Made by a program: the position numbers and the translations under genes
Source: Fidelibacterota bacterium
GTDB taxonomy: Bacteria; Fidelibacterota; UBA8477; JABMPR01
Reading direction: 5' to 3'
DNA length: 62,532 nucleotides
Assembly: GCA_016845065.1 (NCBI GenBank)
Contig: JAERTG010000099.1
Location: 1 to 62,532 of the forward strand
Shown here: piece after piece, positions 34,958 through 47,000 of the stretch
Position numbering within the stretch: the stretch's first letter is position 1
Layout: each line of letters starts with the position of its first letter
The notes under the pieces: generated by a model
The model's input: the letters and a program-made list of their open reading frames with translations, nothing else
Database searches by the model: none
What the model was told of the DNA's origin: nothing

Positions 34958-37927
34958 TTAGTCAAGCGTAATGAGCTTTTCAAATAAATCTTCGCTCTCT
35001 TTTAATTTGTCTTCATTTCCATATACACAAATTGGACTGTTTTCAATAATATCTGAGATCATTTTCTCATAAGACTTAATATCTTCAACTGAAGATGTTA
35101 AAACTGCTGTTCTTTCGTTTTGCAGTTGGTCCTGAGATAGATTGGTGAAATAACGTGCCACAGCAGTGTTGCCTCTTTGTGAAGGAGTTTGGGGTCGATC
35201 CATACCAGAGATGGTCCCTATAATAAACCGGGTCATTTCCTTCTGGTCTATATCAAGCGAGGACAAAAAGTCAGGAGTTTTGGCATAATTTTCAAGCGTG
35301 CCTTCCAGGTTGGGATCACGATATGATCCGAAATAAACCTGTCCTGTTGGGGAAAAGCGTGCAAAGCCACCATAGGCTCCACCAATAACACGAACCTGGT
35401 TTTTTAACCATTCTCTGGAAATTATCTGATTAAGGACACGGATTTTACCGTCCCACTCATAGCCTAGGTCAGTGAAATCAGCACCTTGAAGCACATATTG
35501 AACCTTAGAGGCGGCCATGAGTCCTTCATTTTTTACACTGGATTTAAAATTCCAATGTTGGTACTTGGGCTTTTGTTTGCCCAAGCTTTTTGAAAAACCC
35601 TTTAATTCCGGTCTGAATCGTTTCAGCGCGTCATTTGCACAGGTCACTGAAGCGATCATGTTTTTCCTGGTAAAAAGCAGGTCTGACACATTTCCCAGCT
35701 CATTCAAGAGTTTCGTCTGCTCAGCATCAAAATTGTCCACCAGGTTAGAAATGAACCAGTAGTATTCTAAGCCACCAGTTATCTCAATAAATATGCCAGC
35801 CTTAGTCGTATATGAAAACAATCTGGTTCTGGCATATCCAAGACCATCCCGCTTCACATTTGCGGATAGACGTGAATGGTGACGGGTAAGCACGTCTTTT
35901 ATTCGGTCAACATCATCTAGCTGCGAATGTCTAAGCACTTCTTCAGAAAAATCAAAAACCTTTTCCTGGTCAGGTGACATAGCTTTGGTGGACACTACAA
36001 ACTTTGGTATCAATTGATCGTCATCGCGATTTTTGAGATAGCTGGTCAAGAAGGTATTAAACCCTCCGAGATGGGTATCAAGGGCATTGTCAAGCTCTCC
36101 AAAACTATAATTCTCTGTCCCAATTGAACCCAGCAGTGTGGCCAACAAAGCAGCATAAGGAAGCTGTTCCTCATTCAAAACCCGAAGGTCAAAGAACAGA
36201 CGGATATAGCTGATATCGTTGGTGAAGGTTTCAAAATGCAAATAGGGAATCCGCGATACCCTTGATTCATCTGCTACGAACCAATCAGCCTCGGGATTAA
36301 TATCCTCAAGATCTAGCAGGGATATGGTTGCCAGAGCTTCAGGTGTATCTTCAGCTTTCTGATAATCAACCAACATGGAGGTATGGTCAACAAGCTGAGT
36401 TACCTCATCTGAGGAAAGTCCAGCCTTAAATTCAGCCAATTCAGCGCTGGTGCGATCGTCATTTTCGCCCTCTAGCCCTGGTTTTGGATTCATGGTGAAC
36501 AATAGACCGTGGGGGTTGTTGATTAGATTTTCTGTGATAAGGTTTTCAAGGTATCCTGAAGGGAGGGCATTTTTAAAAGTCGCTAATGGTTTTTCATATT
36601 CCAACCCGCTAAAGGGTTCGTCTGCCCAGAACCAGCTGCTCAAGGCCATTCGATTGTAATACAGCCCTTTTTGGGGTGTGTTTCCTTCACGCAAGTTGAA
36701 CTCTATACGATTCAGTATTCCAGTAATGGCGTCTTGATCAAGACCATCACGGGCAACCTTTTCAAGGGTCTCAAAGACAACTTGCTTGAATTTCTCACCT
36801 TCATCGGGGTTAGCATTTTGAACCTGAATATGTAAAACGTTTTGCTTCAGGTCATCTATCCATGCTCCGACATCCTTTCCAACTCCAGCCTCCTGGAGCG
36901 CCAGCCGGACAGGAGCAGACTCATTGTTAAATAGTGCTTGGGTGAGCACTCGCAAGCCAAGACCGAGTTGCTGATCTGTACTTTGCCCAATTACAAATGA
37001 AAGTGAGAGGTAGCTATTTCCCTCAAGCTCGGAGCCCTCGGTTGCGGAATAGACCCCCTTAGCTGACCGTAGAGCTTCAAACGCAGGCTGTAGAGGGATA
37101 TCAACAATTTGATCTGTTCGTTCATATTTTGAAAGGTAGTGTTCATCAATAAAGGCGAGCTCAGCCTCAGTATTGCCATCTCCATATAGAAAGATATATG
37201 AGTTAGAGGGGTGATAGTATTTTCGATGAAAATTTAGAAAGTCTTCATGTGTCAATGTGGGAATGGCTGCAGGATAGCCACCTGAGGAATATCGGTAGGG
37301 AGTATCAGGAAAAAGTTGTTTGTCTACCAGATAGCCGAGCTCTCTGGTTGGACTTGAAAAAGCACCCTTCATTTCATTATAAACGACACCCTTATAGGTC
37401 ACACTTGAGTCCGCATGCTCCAGGTCGTGGTGCCATCCCTCTTGCTCAAGAATGCGAGGGTCATCGTAAATAAGGGGGTTGAATACGGCATCCAGATAGA
37501 TATGCATGAGTGAGCGAAAGTCTTTGTCATTCATGCTGGAGACTGGATAAAGTGTGATGTCGCTACCGGTCATGGCGTTGAGAAAAGTATTCAGGGAGCC
37601 CTTGGAAAGAATATCAAAAGGACTTTTTACAGGAAAGTTTTTTGAACCATTCAGGACGGCGTGCTCCAGGATGTGGGGTGTACCGGCATCGGATTCTGTG
37701 ACAGTTTTAAATGTTATGCAGAAGGTCTTATTCAGATCACTGTTGGATATTTTTAACAAACGAGCCCCGGAGCGCTGGTGTTGAAACAATAAGCATTCCG
37801 CGTCAACTTCTTTTACAAAGCGTTTTTCAACAAGCTTAAAGCCTGACATTTTATCTCCTGTTTGTGGTTGTGCTATTAAAGCAATGCTCAGCAAGGATGC
37901 GATGAGTGCAGTGATAGTTTTGGGCAT
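34958..37927 (-). CDS. PreP-like M16C insulinase-family peptidase
   Basis: A 989-residue exported zinc metallopeptidase. A signal peptide (ALIASLLSIALIAQPQ) is followed by the inverted zinc motif HILEH (85-89) in DAGTPHILEHAVLNGS. The distal glutamate lies in the downstream GVVYNEMKGAFSSP segment. An M16C-associated middle domain and a second, inactive half (about 560-985) follow, with the ARFSPTGQVYFGSYRDPNLE region typical of presequence-protease relatives. I chose ATG 37927, with AGGGG 7 nt upstream. It likely degrades unfolded peptides in the periplasm. No partner gene is adjacent. Confidence 0.93.
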   Translation of the reverse strand: MPKTITALIASLLSIALIAQPQTGDKMSGFKLVEKRFVKEVDAECLLFQHQRSGARLLKISNSDLNKTFCITFKTVTESDAGTPHILEHAVLNGSKNFPVKSPFDILSKGSLNTFLNAMTGSDITLYPVSSMNDKDFRSLMHIYLDAVFNPLIYDDPRILEQEGWHHDLEHADSSVTYKGVVYNEMKGAFSSPTRELGYLVDKQLFPDTPYRYSSGGYPAAIPTLTHEDFLNFHRKYYHPSNSYIFLYGDGNTEAELAFIDEHYLSKYERTDQIVDIPLQPAFEALRSAKGVYSATEGSELEGNSYLSLSFVIGQSTDQQLGLGLRVLTQALFNNESAPVRLALQEAGVGKDVGAWIDDLKQNVLHIQVQNANPDEGEKFKQVVFETLEKVARDGLDQDAITGILNRIEFNLREGNTPQKGLYYNRMALSSWFWADEPFSGLEYEKPLATFKNALPSGYLENLITENLINNPHGLLFTMNPKPGLEGENDDRTSAELAEFKAGLSSDEVTQLVDHTSMLVDYQKAEDTPEALATISLLDLEDINPEADWFVADESRVSRIPYLHFETFTNDISYIRLFFDLRVLNEEQLPYAALLATLLGSIGTENYSFGELDNALDTHLGGFNTFLTSYLKNRDDDQLIPKFVVSTKAMSPDQEKVFDFSEEVLRHSQLDDVDRIKDVLTRHHSRLSANVKRDGLGYARTRLFSYTTKAGIFIEITGGLEYYWFISNLVDNFDAEQTKLLNELGNVSDLLFTRKNMIASVTCANDALKRFRPELKGFSKSLGKQKPKYQHWNFKSSVKNEGLMAASKVQYVLQGADFTDLGYEWDGKIRVLNQIISREWLKNQVRVIGGAYGGFARFSPTGQVYFGSYRDPNLEGTLENYAKTPDFLSSLDIDQKEMTRFIIGTISGMDRPQTPSQRGNTAVARYFTNLSQDQLQNERTAVLTSSVEDIKSYEKMISDIIENSPICVYGNEDKLKESEDLFEKLITLD

Positions 37928-38017
37928 GATTATCCCCTTTACATACATGATGCTTTTGGTTCTCTGAAAACGCTTGAAAGATATAACACATCTCAGGGAT
38001 AAAAGACTTCAAAAAGA

Positions 38018-38046
38018 AAAGGCCAGCAAAGTGCTGGCCTTTTTTA
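38018..38046 (-). terminator. Terminator of the giant surface-protein gene
   Basis: AAAAGGCCAGC / GCTGGCCTTTT stem with a 5-nt loop, about 30 bp past the giant gene's stop. T runs are present on both strands (TTTTCTTTTT on minus), so it works for the leftward transcript. Confidence 0.9.
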
Positions 38047-38074
38047 ATAATGGTCACAGGATCAGGCCTGAAGG

Positions 38075-41000
38075 CTAATCAATAACGACCTTGAAGGTAA
38101 TTGTACCTATTCCTGTGGGTTCTAGATCAAGTGTTCGCTCATATTTAATGTCAACTACAGGAGCTGCCTGGGATGAATCGTACCCTCCGGCAACTTCATG
38201 CTGGTAGGTTATGATCATACCTGCTCCTGCGGCAGAGTTTTCCACATATGTTGAATTATTTGGAATGGCCTGATCAACCACGACGTTTTTTGCTACACCT
38301 TCACCCACATTCGAGTAGGTAACTGTATAGGTTAGTGTATCACCAGGCAAAGCCGTGCTTAAATCGACGGACTCAGACAGAAATAGATCCGGTAGTGGCA
38401 TTGGCAGGCTGGTTCCGCTTATACTAAAAGTATAGGGATTTTCATCAGAATCATCAGAGGCTATACTTATTGAAGCAGTACGCACACCTTCTGCTCCAGG
38501 AGTAAAACTGATGGTAAAGCTCGTGGTACCACCACCAGCATTTATGGTTGCCTGTGGGATAAGCCCCAGGGTAAAATCGCTGGCATGAGTACCAGAGATG
38601 GTCACAAAGGGTGATCCACCCGTGAGGTTTAGAACAGCACTTCCAGTGTTTTCAATTGTATAGGTAACCCAGCTGGTGGAATCAAGAATTGTATCCATGA
38701 AGAGCGTGCTGTCAGCGGCATCAGGTGTAATATCTCCACTGGAGATTGAAACCCCATTACCGAGAACATTGATGTCCGAACTGGCAATACCGGTTCCCTG
38801 TATATCAAAGTTAAACGGGTTTTCGTCATCATCATCATTAGCAACACTCAGGGTGGCAGATCTGAGACCAACAACTGTTGGGTTGAAGGTTACCGAGAAG
38901 ATGACAGAGTCACCAGGAGCAATAGATGAAACAGCTGGAGGCGTGCTCACCAGGAAGTCTCCAGCATGTGCTCCACTTAATGCAACCAGAGGAACGCCGT
39001 TTAATGTCAGTGCACCACTTCCAATGTTTTTGAGGTAGAAACTGTTTTCCTGGGTGGCCGTCAAGATGTCTTTGCTTCCAAAGTCAGTGTTATCCGTAAC
39101 GATTGGAGAAGCATCTCCATCGGCAATAGACTCGCCATTACCAAGAACAGAAATCTCAGGGGAAGCCAAACCAATACCCTGAATGGCAAAGGTGTAAGGG
39201 TCTTCATCAAGGTCATTATTATCAATTGAAATCACTGCTTCGCGTAAACCCTCTGCGCTTGGATCAAAAGTGATGGTGAATGATGTTGAGTTGTTCGTCG
39301 CGATGGGTGTGGTTGGCACGCTGGTGACAGTAAAGTCGGCTGCATGTGCTCCACTGATATCTATGTAGGTAGCGGGATTTGATAATTTCAGGTCAGCATT
39401 ACCGGTATTAAGAATGGTGAAAATCTGAGCTTGGCTGCCTGTAAGGATATCTTCAGACCCAAAGTCAGTAAAATCAGTTGCTGTGGGCGTAATATCACCA
39501 TCTGATATGACAGTGTTGTTACCTTTGACTTCGATCTCAGAAGCAAGCCCATTTCCCCTGATGTCAAAGGTATATGGGTTCTCGTCTGAATCCGTGTTTG
39601 TAATACTTACTGTCGCAGTTTTGGTGCCTTCAGACAGCGGGATAAAACGAATGTCAAAACTGGTACTGCTATTGGCTATAATTACCTCGGCTGGTTCAAC
39701 TTTTACAAAGAATTCGGCGGCATTGGCACCAGAAATAGTAACCTTTGGTGTTCCGTTCAAGGTCAAGTCGGCAGCACCATTACCATTGAATATTTGAAAA
39801 GTATGGATCACGGAATCGATCTGGGCATCAACATCGCCAAAATCGGTGAAGTCCAAAGTAGAAGGCGAGGCATCACCATCCACAATATCTATATTATTAC
39901 CTTTTACGCTGATCTCAGGCTCAGACTGTTGGTATACACCAGCGTCAAGGCTGGAGACAAATACATCAGCACCCACGATAACGGCATCTGACTCACCTGT
40001 AGAAAGATTGACATCACTATCAATGGTGTCATCACCACCAACATTCTGGGTTGCAAAAGCATATCCTGCTGGCAGGCCAGTGAAGTAGAGGCGATATGTT
40101 TGTGGGGTGAGACCCGTAAAAGCATAGTAACCATTCACGTCAGTGGTTGTGGTTGCGATGCTGGCCCCGCCGTCAATCTTGATTTCCACATCAATACCTG
40201 ACACACCAGCTTCACCACCGTCTTGAAGACCGTTTGTGTTGACGTCAAGCCATACAATATCTCCAACACCTGTTGCCTTAAAACCCGCGTCTCTCGTGTT
40301 GTCTATTTCACTTATGCCAAGGGTGAAGGTAGCTGTTTTCCCGTTGGCGCTGGGGTCAGCATCACTATCCAGGGCATCATCCCCGCCCTGATCCATGGCA
40401 GAAAGCACAAATCCATTGGGAGGGTTGGTGAATGTGAGGTAATAATCTCCTGCTGCCAGACCAGTGAAAGAATATGAACCATCTGAGCCACTCACGGTTG
40501 AACCCATGGAGTTATCGCCAGAATCATATAAAGTTACTGTAACACCAGAAAGAGCATCTTCACCAGCATCCTGTATACCATCACCATTGTTGTCTAGCCA
40601 GACCATGTTACCAATCACACCATCAGATGGACTGGTTCCATTTCCCTGGAGGTCAAACTCATATGGAGATACATCAGGATCATCATTCACAATTGAAATG
40701 GTCGCTGTTCGGGTCCCCACGCTTGAGGGATCAAACTTGACTACAAAGGTTGTGCTTCCACTCGTACTCACACTAGCTGCAGGTGCTGTTGAGACTGAAA
40801 AATCTGAGGCGTGAGCACCTGAGAAAGAGATGGCCCCAACTGTGAGGCTGGTATTACCGCTATTATTTATGGTGTAGGTAATAAACTGGGAACCCGTTGT
40901 AATGTCCACATCACCAAACAGGGTGCTATCTGTCAAACTTGGAGATGTATCACCGTTGGCAATAGTTACACTATTACCTGTTACGGTCATCTCTGGCGTG

Positions 41001-44000
41001 ATGGTTCCTGTTCCCTGAATATCAAAAGTATAAGGATCCTCATCCAGATCACTGTTGCCAATACTGATAGTTGCCTCGCGGAGCCCTGAAGCCGAGGGGT
41101 TAAACTCGATGGTGAAGGCAACGGTACTGCTGGGAGCCACAAGACTGGCAGGGGCGGCAATAACACTAAAATCACTGGCATGTGCACCAACAGTTGAGAT
41201 AATGGGGTTATCTCCAAGGGCAAGGTCGTCACTACCATTATTGTAGATTACATATTCCTGGGTCGTAGTAAAACCACCAATCACTTCGACACTTCCATAA
41301 TCCGTGCCATCAGACACATTCGGAGATGTGTCACCATCAGCAATATCTATCATGTTACCCTTGATATTGATTTCGGACAAAGATGTTGGATCATAAACAC
41401 CAGTTCCCTGAATGGTAAATGTATAGGGGTCCTCGTCGGCATCATCATTTTGGATGTTAACAATGGCTTGACGTGTACCCAATGCAAAGGGGGTAAATGT
41501 GACTTCAAAAGTGGTTGTCGCACTATCAATAGCTATGGAATTGGATGGTGTCGACGTAATGGTGAACTCGGAGGCGTTCGTACCAGTAAAGCTTACATAG
41601 GGTGGTGGTCCAGTTAGACTCAGGACTGCATATCCAATGTTGCGTACTACGAATGTTGCCGTGGCAGGTACACCTGAAATTTCAGCAGTACCCATATCAG
41701 TGAAATCTGCACTCGTTGGGAAGTTGTCCCCAGAATCAATAACCTGATCATTTCCAAGGACTTCTATTTCTTCATCAAGCGTTGATGTCCCGAGTCCTTG
41801 AATCGCATAACTAAAGGGAGCTTCATCTGCGTCATCATTTGGAATGAGAACCGTGGCTTCTCGAATACCCGTAGTGGTGGGATCAAAAGAGACCTGAAAA
41901 GTGATCGATCCAGCAGGAGTGATTGTTGAACTGGCGGGTTGCTGAGAGACAATAAAATCACCAGCATTGGCACCGGTTATTTGCACAATGGGCAAGCCAG
42001 TTAAGGCCAGGTCTCCAGAACCCACATTCTGAATTGTGAAAGAATATGCCAGGGGTGGATCAGCTACATCCCTGCCACCAAAGTCGGTTAAGTCAGTTGT
42101 TGAAGGAGTTGTATCACCATGAGGGATATCATTCAAATTTCCTTGAACTGCTATTTCAGGTGATGAGGTACCCGTTCCATGAATAGTAAAAACGAAGGGG
42201 TTCTCATCTGAATCTGTACTAGCTACTGAAATCGTTGCTTCCCGTAGACCCGTAGTTGTTGGGTTAAAGTTAACGGTAAAGGTTGTTGATCCACTTGTGG
42301 CGGCAACAGGTGTGGTTGGATTTGCGGTAACTGTAAAATCACCGGGATGATCCCCACCGATAACCACCAGTGTACCTCCATTTAGGTCAAGGTCAGCCGG
42401 ACCTGTATTCTGGATAGTAAAGACAGAATTGCTGGAGCCGGTATCGATATCATGACTGCCGAAATCAGTTGCATCAGTCAATGACGGGATTGTGTCGCCT
42501 GTAGTGATGTTTTGTCCATTCCCCAGGATGGCAATTTCTGGAGCCAGCCCCGTTCCCTGGATATCGAAATCGTATGGGTTTTCGTTAGCATCATTATTTG
42601 ATATAGACAAAACAGCTGTTCTTAGACCATTGTCGATGGGATCAAAGGTGATCTGAAATGTAGTTGTTTGGGCCGTTGTTAGAGTCGTGAGGGCTGGAGC
42701 TGTCGTTAGGGTAAAATCAGCAGCATTTGTTCCAGAAATCTCAACCACAGGAGAGCCATTTAGGGTCAGATCCGCAGACCCTGTAGCGTTATCAATTGTA
42801 AAGGTGTGGACTACCGAACCACTAACAGCAGAGAGGGAACCAAAGTCAGTATCATCTGTTGTGCTTGGGCTGGTATCACCATCTGAGATAGAATTTCCAT
42901 TTCCAACGACATTCATTTCAGGAAAGGAATTCTGCTCTATTCCAGCATCGATGCTGCTATTATAGTCATTGTTAATTGTGAAGATATCAGAAAGACCTGT
43001 TGCTGGATTTATATCACTATCAACATCATCCGTAGCACCACTGTTTTGATTAACAAATTGATAGCCACCAGGAAGGTTGGTTACACGAATTCTATAATCA
43101 TCAGCACTAACATTGCTAAAAGAATAGGAACCATTTGCATCTGATGTGGTTGCGTCTATTGTGGATCCATTGCTTTCTAAGACGAGTTCAACGGTAACTC
43201 CTGGAATACCAGGTTCGCCAAAGTCCTGGTCATCATTACTGTTTAGGTCATCCCAGATAAAATCACCGACACCAGCAGCTGTATATCCAGCATCAATACC
43301 CTCTTCGATCAGTCCAACACCAACAAAGAAGTTGGGAGTACGACCCAAAGAGTCCTGGTGTGTGTTTGCATCACTGTCACTGGAACCATCGAGACCCTGG
43401 TGTTGTTGGGTGAGAGTAAAACCTGCCGGGGCACTTGAAAAGACGATATAGTACTCAGAGGGCGATAGGTTTTGAAAAAGGTACTCACCATTCGCATCGG
43501 TAATGGCGGAGGCAATAAACGGACTATCAATACTATACAGGTCAACCACAACTCCAGGCAGGCCCGGTTCACCTGCATCCTGAATTCCATCAGCGTTACT
43601 GTCAACCCAGACCTTATCACCCACCTGTCCAGTTGAAGGCAGTGGCGCTGGAACCAGGGGGCAGGAAGCGCCATCTGATTTGTTCAGGTTGGCCTGTCCT
43701 AATCCGACATAGATACTGAATCCAGAAGGTGAGATTTTATACATACGGCCACTTTGACTGTTTGTAGTAAAGATATAACCATCATCAGCGGACCAGGCTG
43801 CACCGTAATAGGCGCTGTTAATATTGTTGAGATAGTCGTCAGCCAGCCTTCCAGTAATAGGTATCTCTACAACGTAATGGTTGTTATTTGGGTCGTATTG
43901 GTATAGGTAATCGCCATGCATTCCATAGAATTTTCCATCTGCATCCAGATAGGCCATATCAATTGGTATCCACGTGGCGCCAGTTGTAGTGTGATATGTA

Positions 44001-47000
44001 ACCGTTCCAGCGCTGGCATCAAAGATGCCTACTTCAGTCCCGCTAGAATTCCAAAAGTACATGTCACCCGAGACATCAAAGTCTGCCCTCCAGGACTCAT
44101 AATTGATGGATACATTAAGTACATCAACGTTATAGTCGCCGTCAATTCGGACAATGTTATCTCCAGGCACATCATTGTCCATTTCAAAACCGTAAAGCAA
44201 GCCATCTTCAACATTATATCCGACACCATTAATTGAATAGTTCATCTGAGTCATGGTTGTGTAGGCATATGGGTTTACCGTTGCATCCATATACGAAATA
44301 ACACCATCATCACCATAGATATGGAAGAACCTGGATATGCAGGGGAATGGCGTTAGATTTCCCTTTCCCTCACCAGTCATATAAAACGTATATGGGGACT
44401 CATTGCTATCAGAGTTCAAGATAGAGACATAGGCATTTCGCGTGCCGACCACGCCTGGATCGAACTTGACAACAAAGTCGGAGCTACCCCCAGGTAAAAT
44501 TGTAGCAGACGGTTGGGTTGTAACTACAAATTCAGAAGATGCATCACCGGCTATTTCTACGCGAGGATTTCCTGATAATGCCAGGGCTGAATCACCGGTG
44601 TTGTAAATGGTATAAGTAATATATTTGTCCCCAAACCACGGTGTGACATCTCCAAAATCAGTACTGTCTGAATTACCTGGCGTAACGGAACCACTATAAA
44701 TAATATTATTGTTTCCACGTACTTCGATCTCAGGGTAGGAGAGGCCAAAGCCCTCCACTTCAAAAGTGTATGGGTTCTCATCACCATCATTATTTTCGAT
44801 TGAGATGACAGCCGTCCGTGCTCCAGGGGCAGATGGATCAAAAGTGACATTAAAAGGGACGCTTCCAGCAGGTGCAACATGTGAACTCGGCTGCAGGGTT
44901 ACGGAAAAATCTGAGGCGTGTGTTCCAGTGATAGAAACCAGAGGCGAGCTGGTTAAAATGAGATCCTCAGAACCGGTATTTCGCACCATAAAAGTTTGAG
45001 ATGTGGTCCCAGCAGTATGGGCTAATGAACCAAAAGCAGTTCCGTCTATCACGGAGGGTGAAACATCTCCCGAAGCAATGCTCACGAGGTTCCCCTGAAC
45101 ATCAATTTCACAGAGTGTGGCACCGCCGCTTAAGCCAGTTCCCTGAATGGCAAAGGTATACCCACCCTCATCCAAATCATTGTTTGCAATGGTTAAGCTG
45201 GCTGCGCGAATGCCAGTAGTCAGTGGATCAAAGGCAATTTGAAAAGTAGTACTGCCACCCTGGGCTATTGGAGTGCTGGGGGCTGTAACAACGCTAAAGT
45301 CACCAGCGTGGCTACCACTTATGGAGATCAGTGGCCAGCTTCCAGTCAGGTTCAATGGTGCCAAACCATTGTTCTCTATGGTATAGGTCACTATATGGGT
45401 GTTGCCACCAACCAGGGCGTGATCAAAATCAGTAGAATCAGAGATGGAGGGAGTAACATCACCATCGACAATCGAAACACCGGTGTTTAATATGTCAATT
45501 TCAGGAGTAAGTATTCCTGTGCCCTGAATAGCAAAAGTGTATGGACTCTCATCAGGATCATCATTGGTTATGGAGACCGAAGCCTGTCTGAGGCCAGTAG
45601 TTGGCGGATCAAAGGTAATTTGAAATGTCTGTGATCCACCCAGGGCTGAAACAGTGGCTGACGCAGGTTGTTGGCTCACGGTAAAGTCTGAGGCATGGGC
45701 ACCCGAAACATTGACATAAGTAGGTCCGGATAGGGTTAAATCACCTGAACCAGAATTGCTTATTGTAAAAGTACGAATGGTCATACCACCATTATTGACA
45801 TCTGTATCATCAAAATCAGTATGGTCTGATGTTGATGTCGTTGTCGTTCCATCGACAATGGAAACACCGTTACCGGTAATATCCATTTCTGGAGTAACCG
45901 AACCCGTTCCTTGGATATCAAAAGTGTATGGGTTTTCATCTAAATCATCGTTTTCGATTGTGACGGTTGCTGTGCGATTACCTGACGTGCTTGGGTCAAA
46001 GCGGATAACAAAGGTGTCAGAACCTGATGGTGCAATCGTGCTGGCGGGTGGGGTGGTAACTGAAAAATCTGCAGCGTGAGCTCCTGAAAGTTGAACAATT
46101 GGGCTACCGGAAAGATTGAGAGTGGTCACGGCGCTATTGCTGACTGTAAATGTGTGGTCAACATAGCCAGTCACAATATCAGCTGAACCAAAATAAGTAT
46201 CATCAGTGACACTGGGAGAAGTGTCCCCATCATAAATAGTCGTCCCGTTTCCAGAGATGTCTATTTCTGGGGGTATGGTTCCAGTTCCCTGTATATCAAA
46301 AGTGTAGGGGTTCTCATCGGGATCATTATTGTCTATGGAGATTGTCGCCATTCGGAGACCAGTAGTTGAGGGGCTGAACTGGATCACAAATGTATCATTG
46401 TTACCTGTCACGATTGGGCTGGTTGGCTGTGTTGTAACAGAATAATCAGCCGCATGTGTTCCGCTGATAGTAACAATGGGGGACCCGCTTAACAGAAGGT
46501 CCAACCCTCCTGTGGCATAAATAGTGAATGTATGAGAGTTGGTTGCAGCCCCAGCTGCAACATCACCGAAATCTGTATGGTCGGTGGCCGTAGGAGAGGC
46601 GTCGCCATCAAGTATGGAAGTGCCGTTACCCTGAACATCCATCTCTGCAGGTAGGTAAATACCTGCATCAATACCACCAACCGTTTGATTTCGTACAACC
46701 GTATAGGCTATCGTCGTTCCTGTTCCAGTATTTGGATCACTATCAAGGTTGTCATCACCACCCTGGTCCTGAGGGCTCAAGGCATAACCTGCAGGAAAAT
46801 TGCTGAAATTCAGGTTGTAGGTTTTTCTGGATCTTAAATCGTTACTGATCCAATCACCATTTGCATCAGTTGTTTTAGTACCGCTGTAGCTAACACTGAC
46901 ACCAGTAATGGTAACTGTGACACCAGCAACACCAGTTTCACCACCATCCTGAATACCGTTGGCATTTGTATCATGCCAGACGGTTCCAGCCAGATATTCA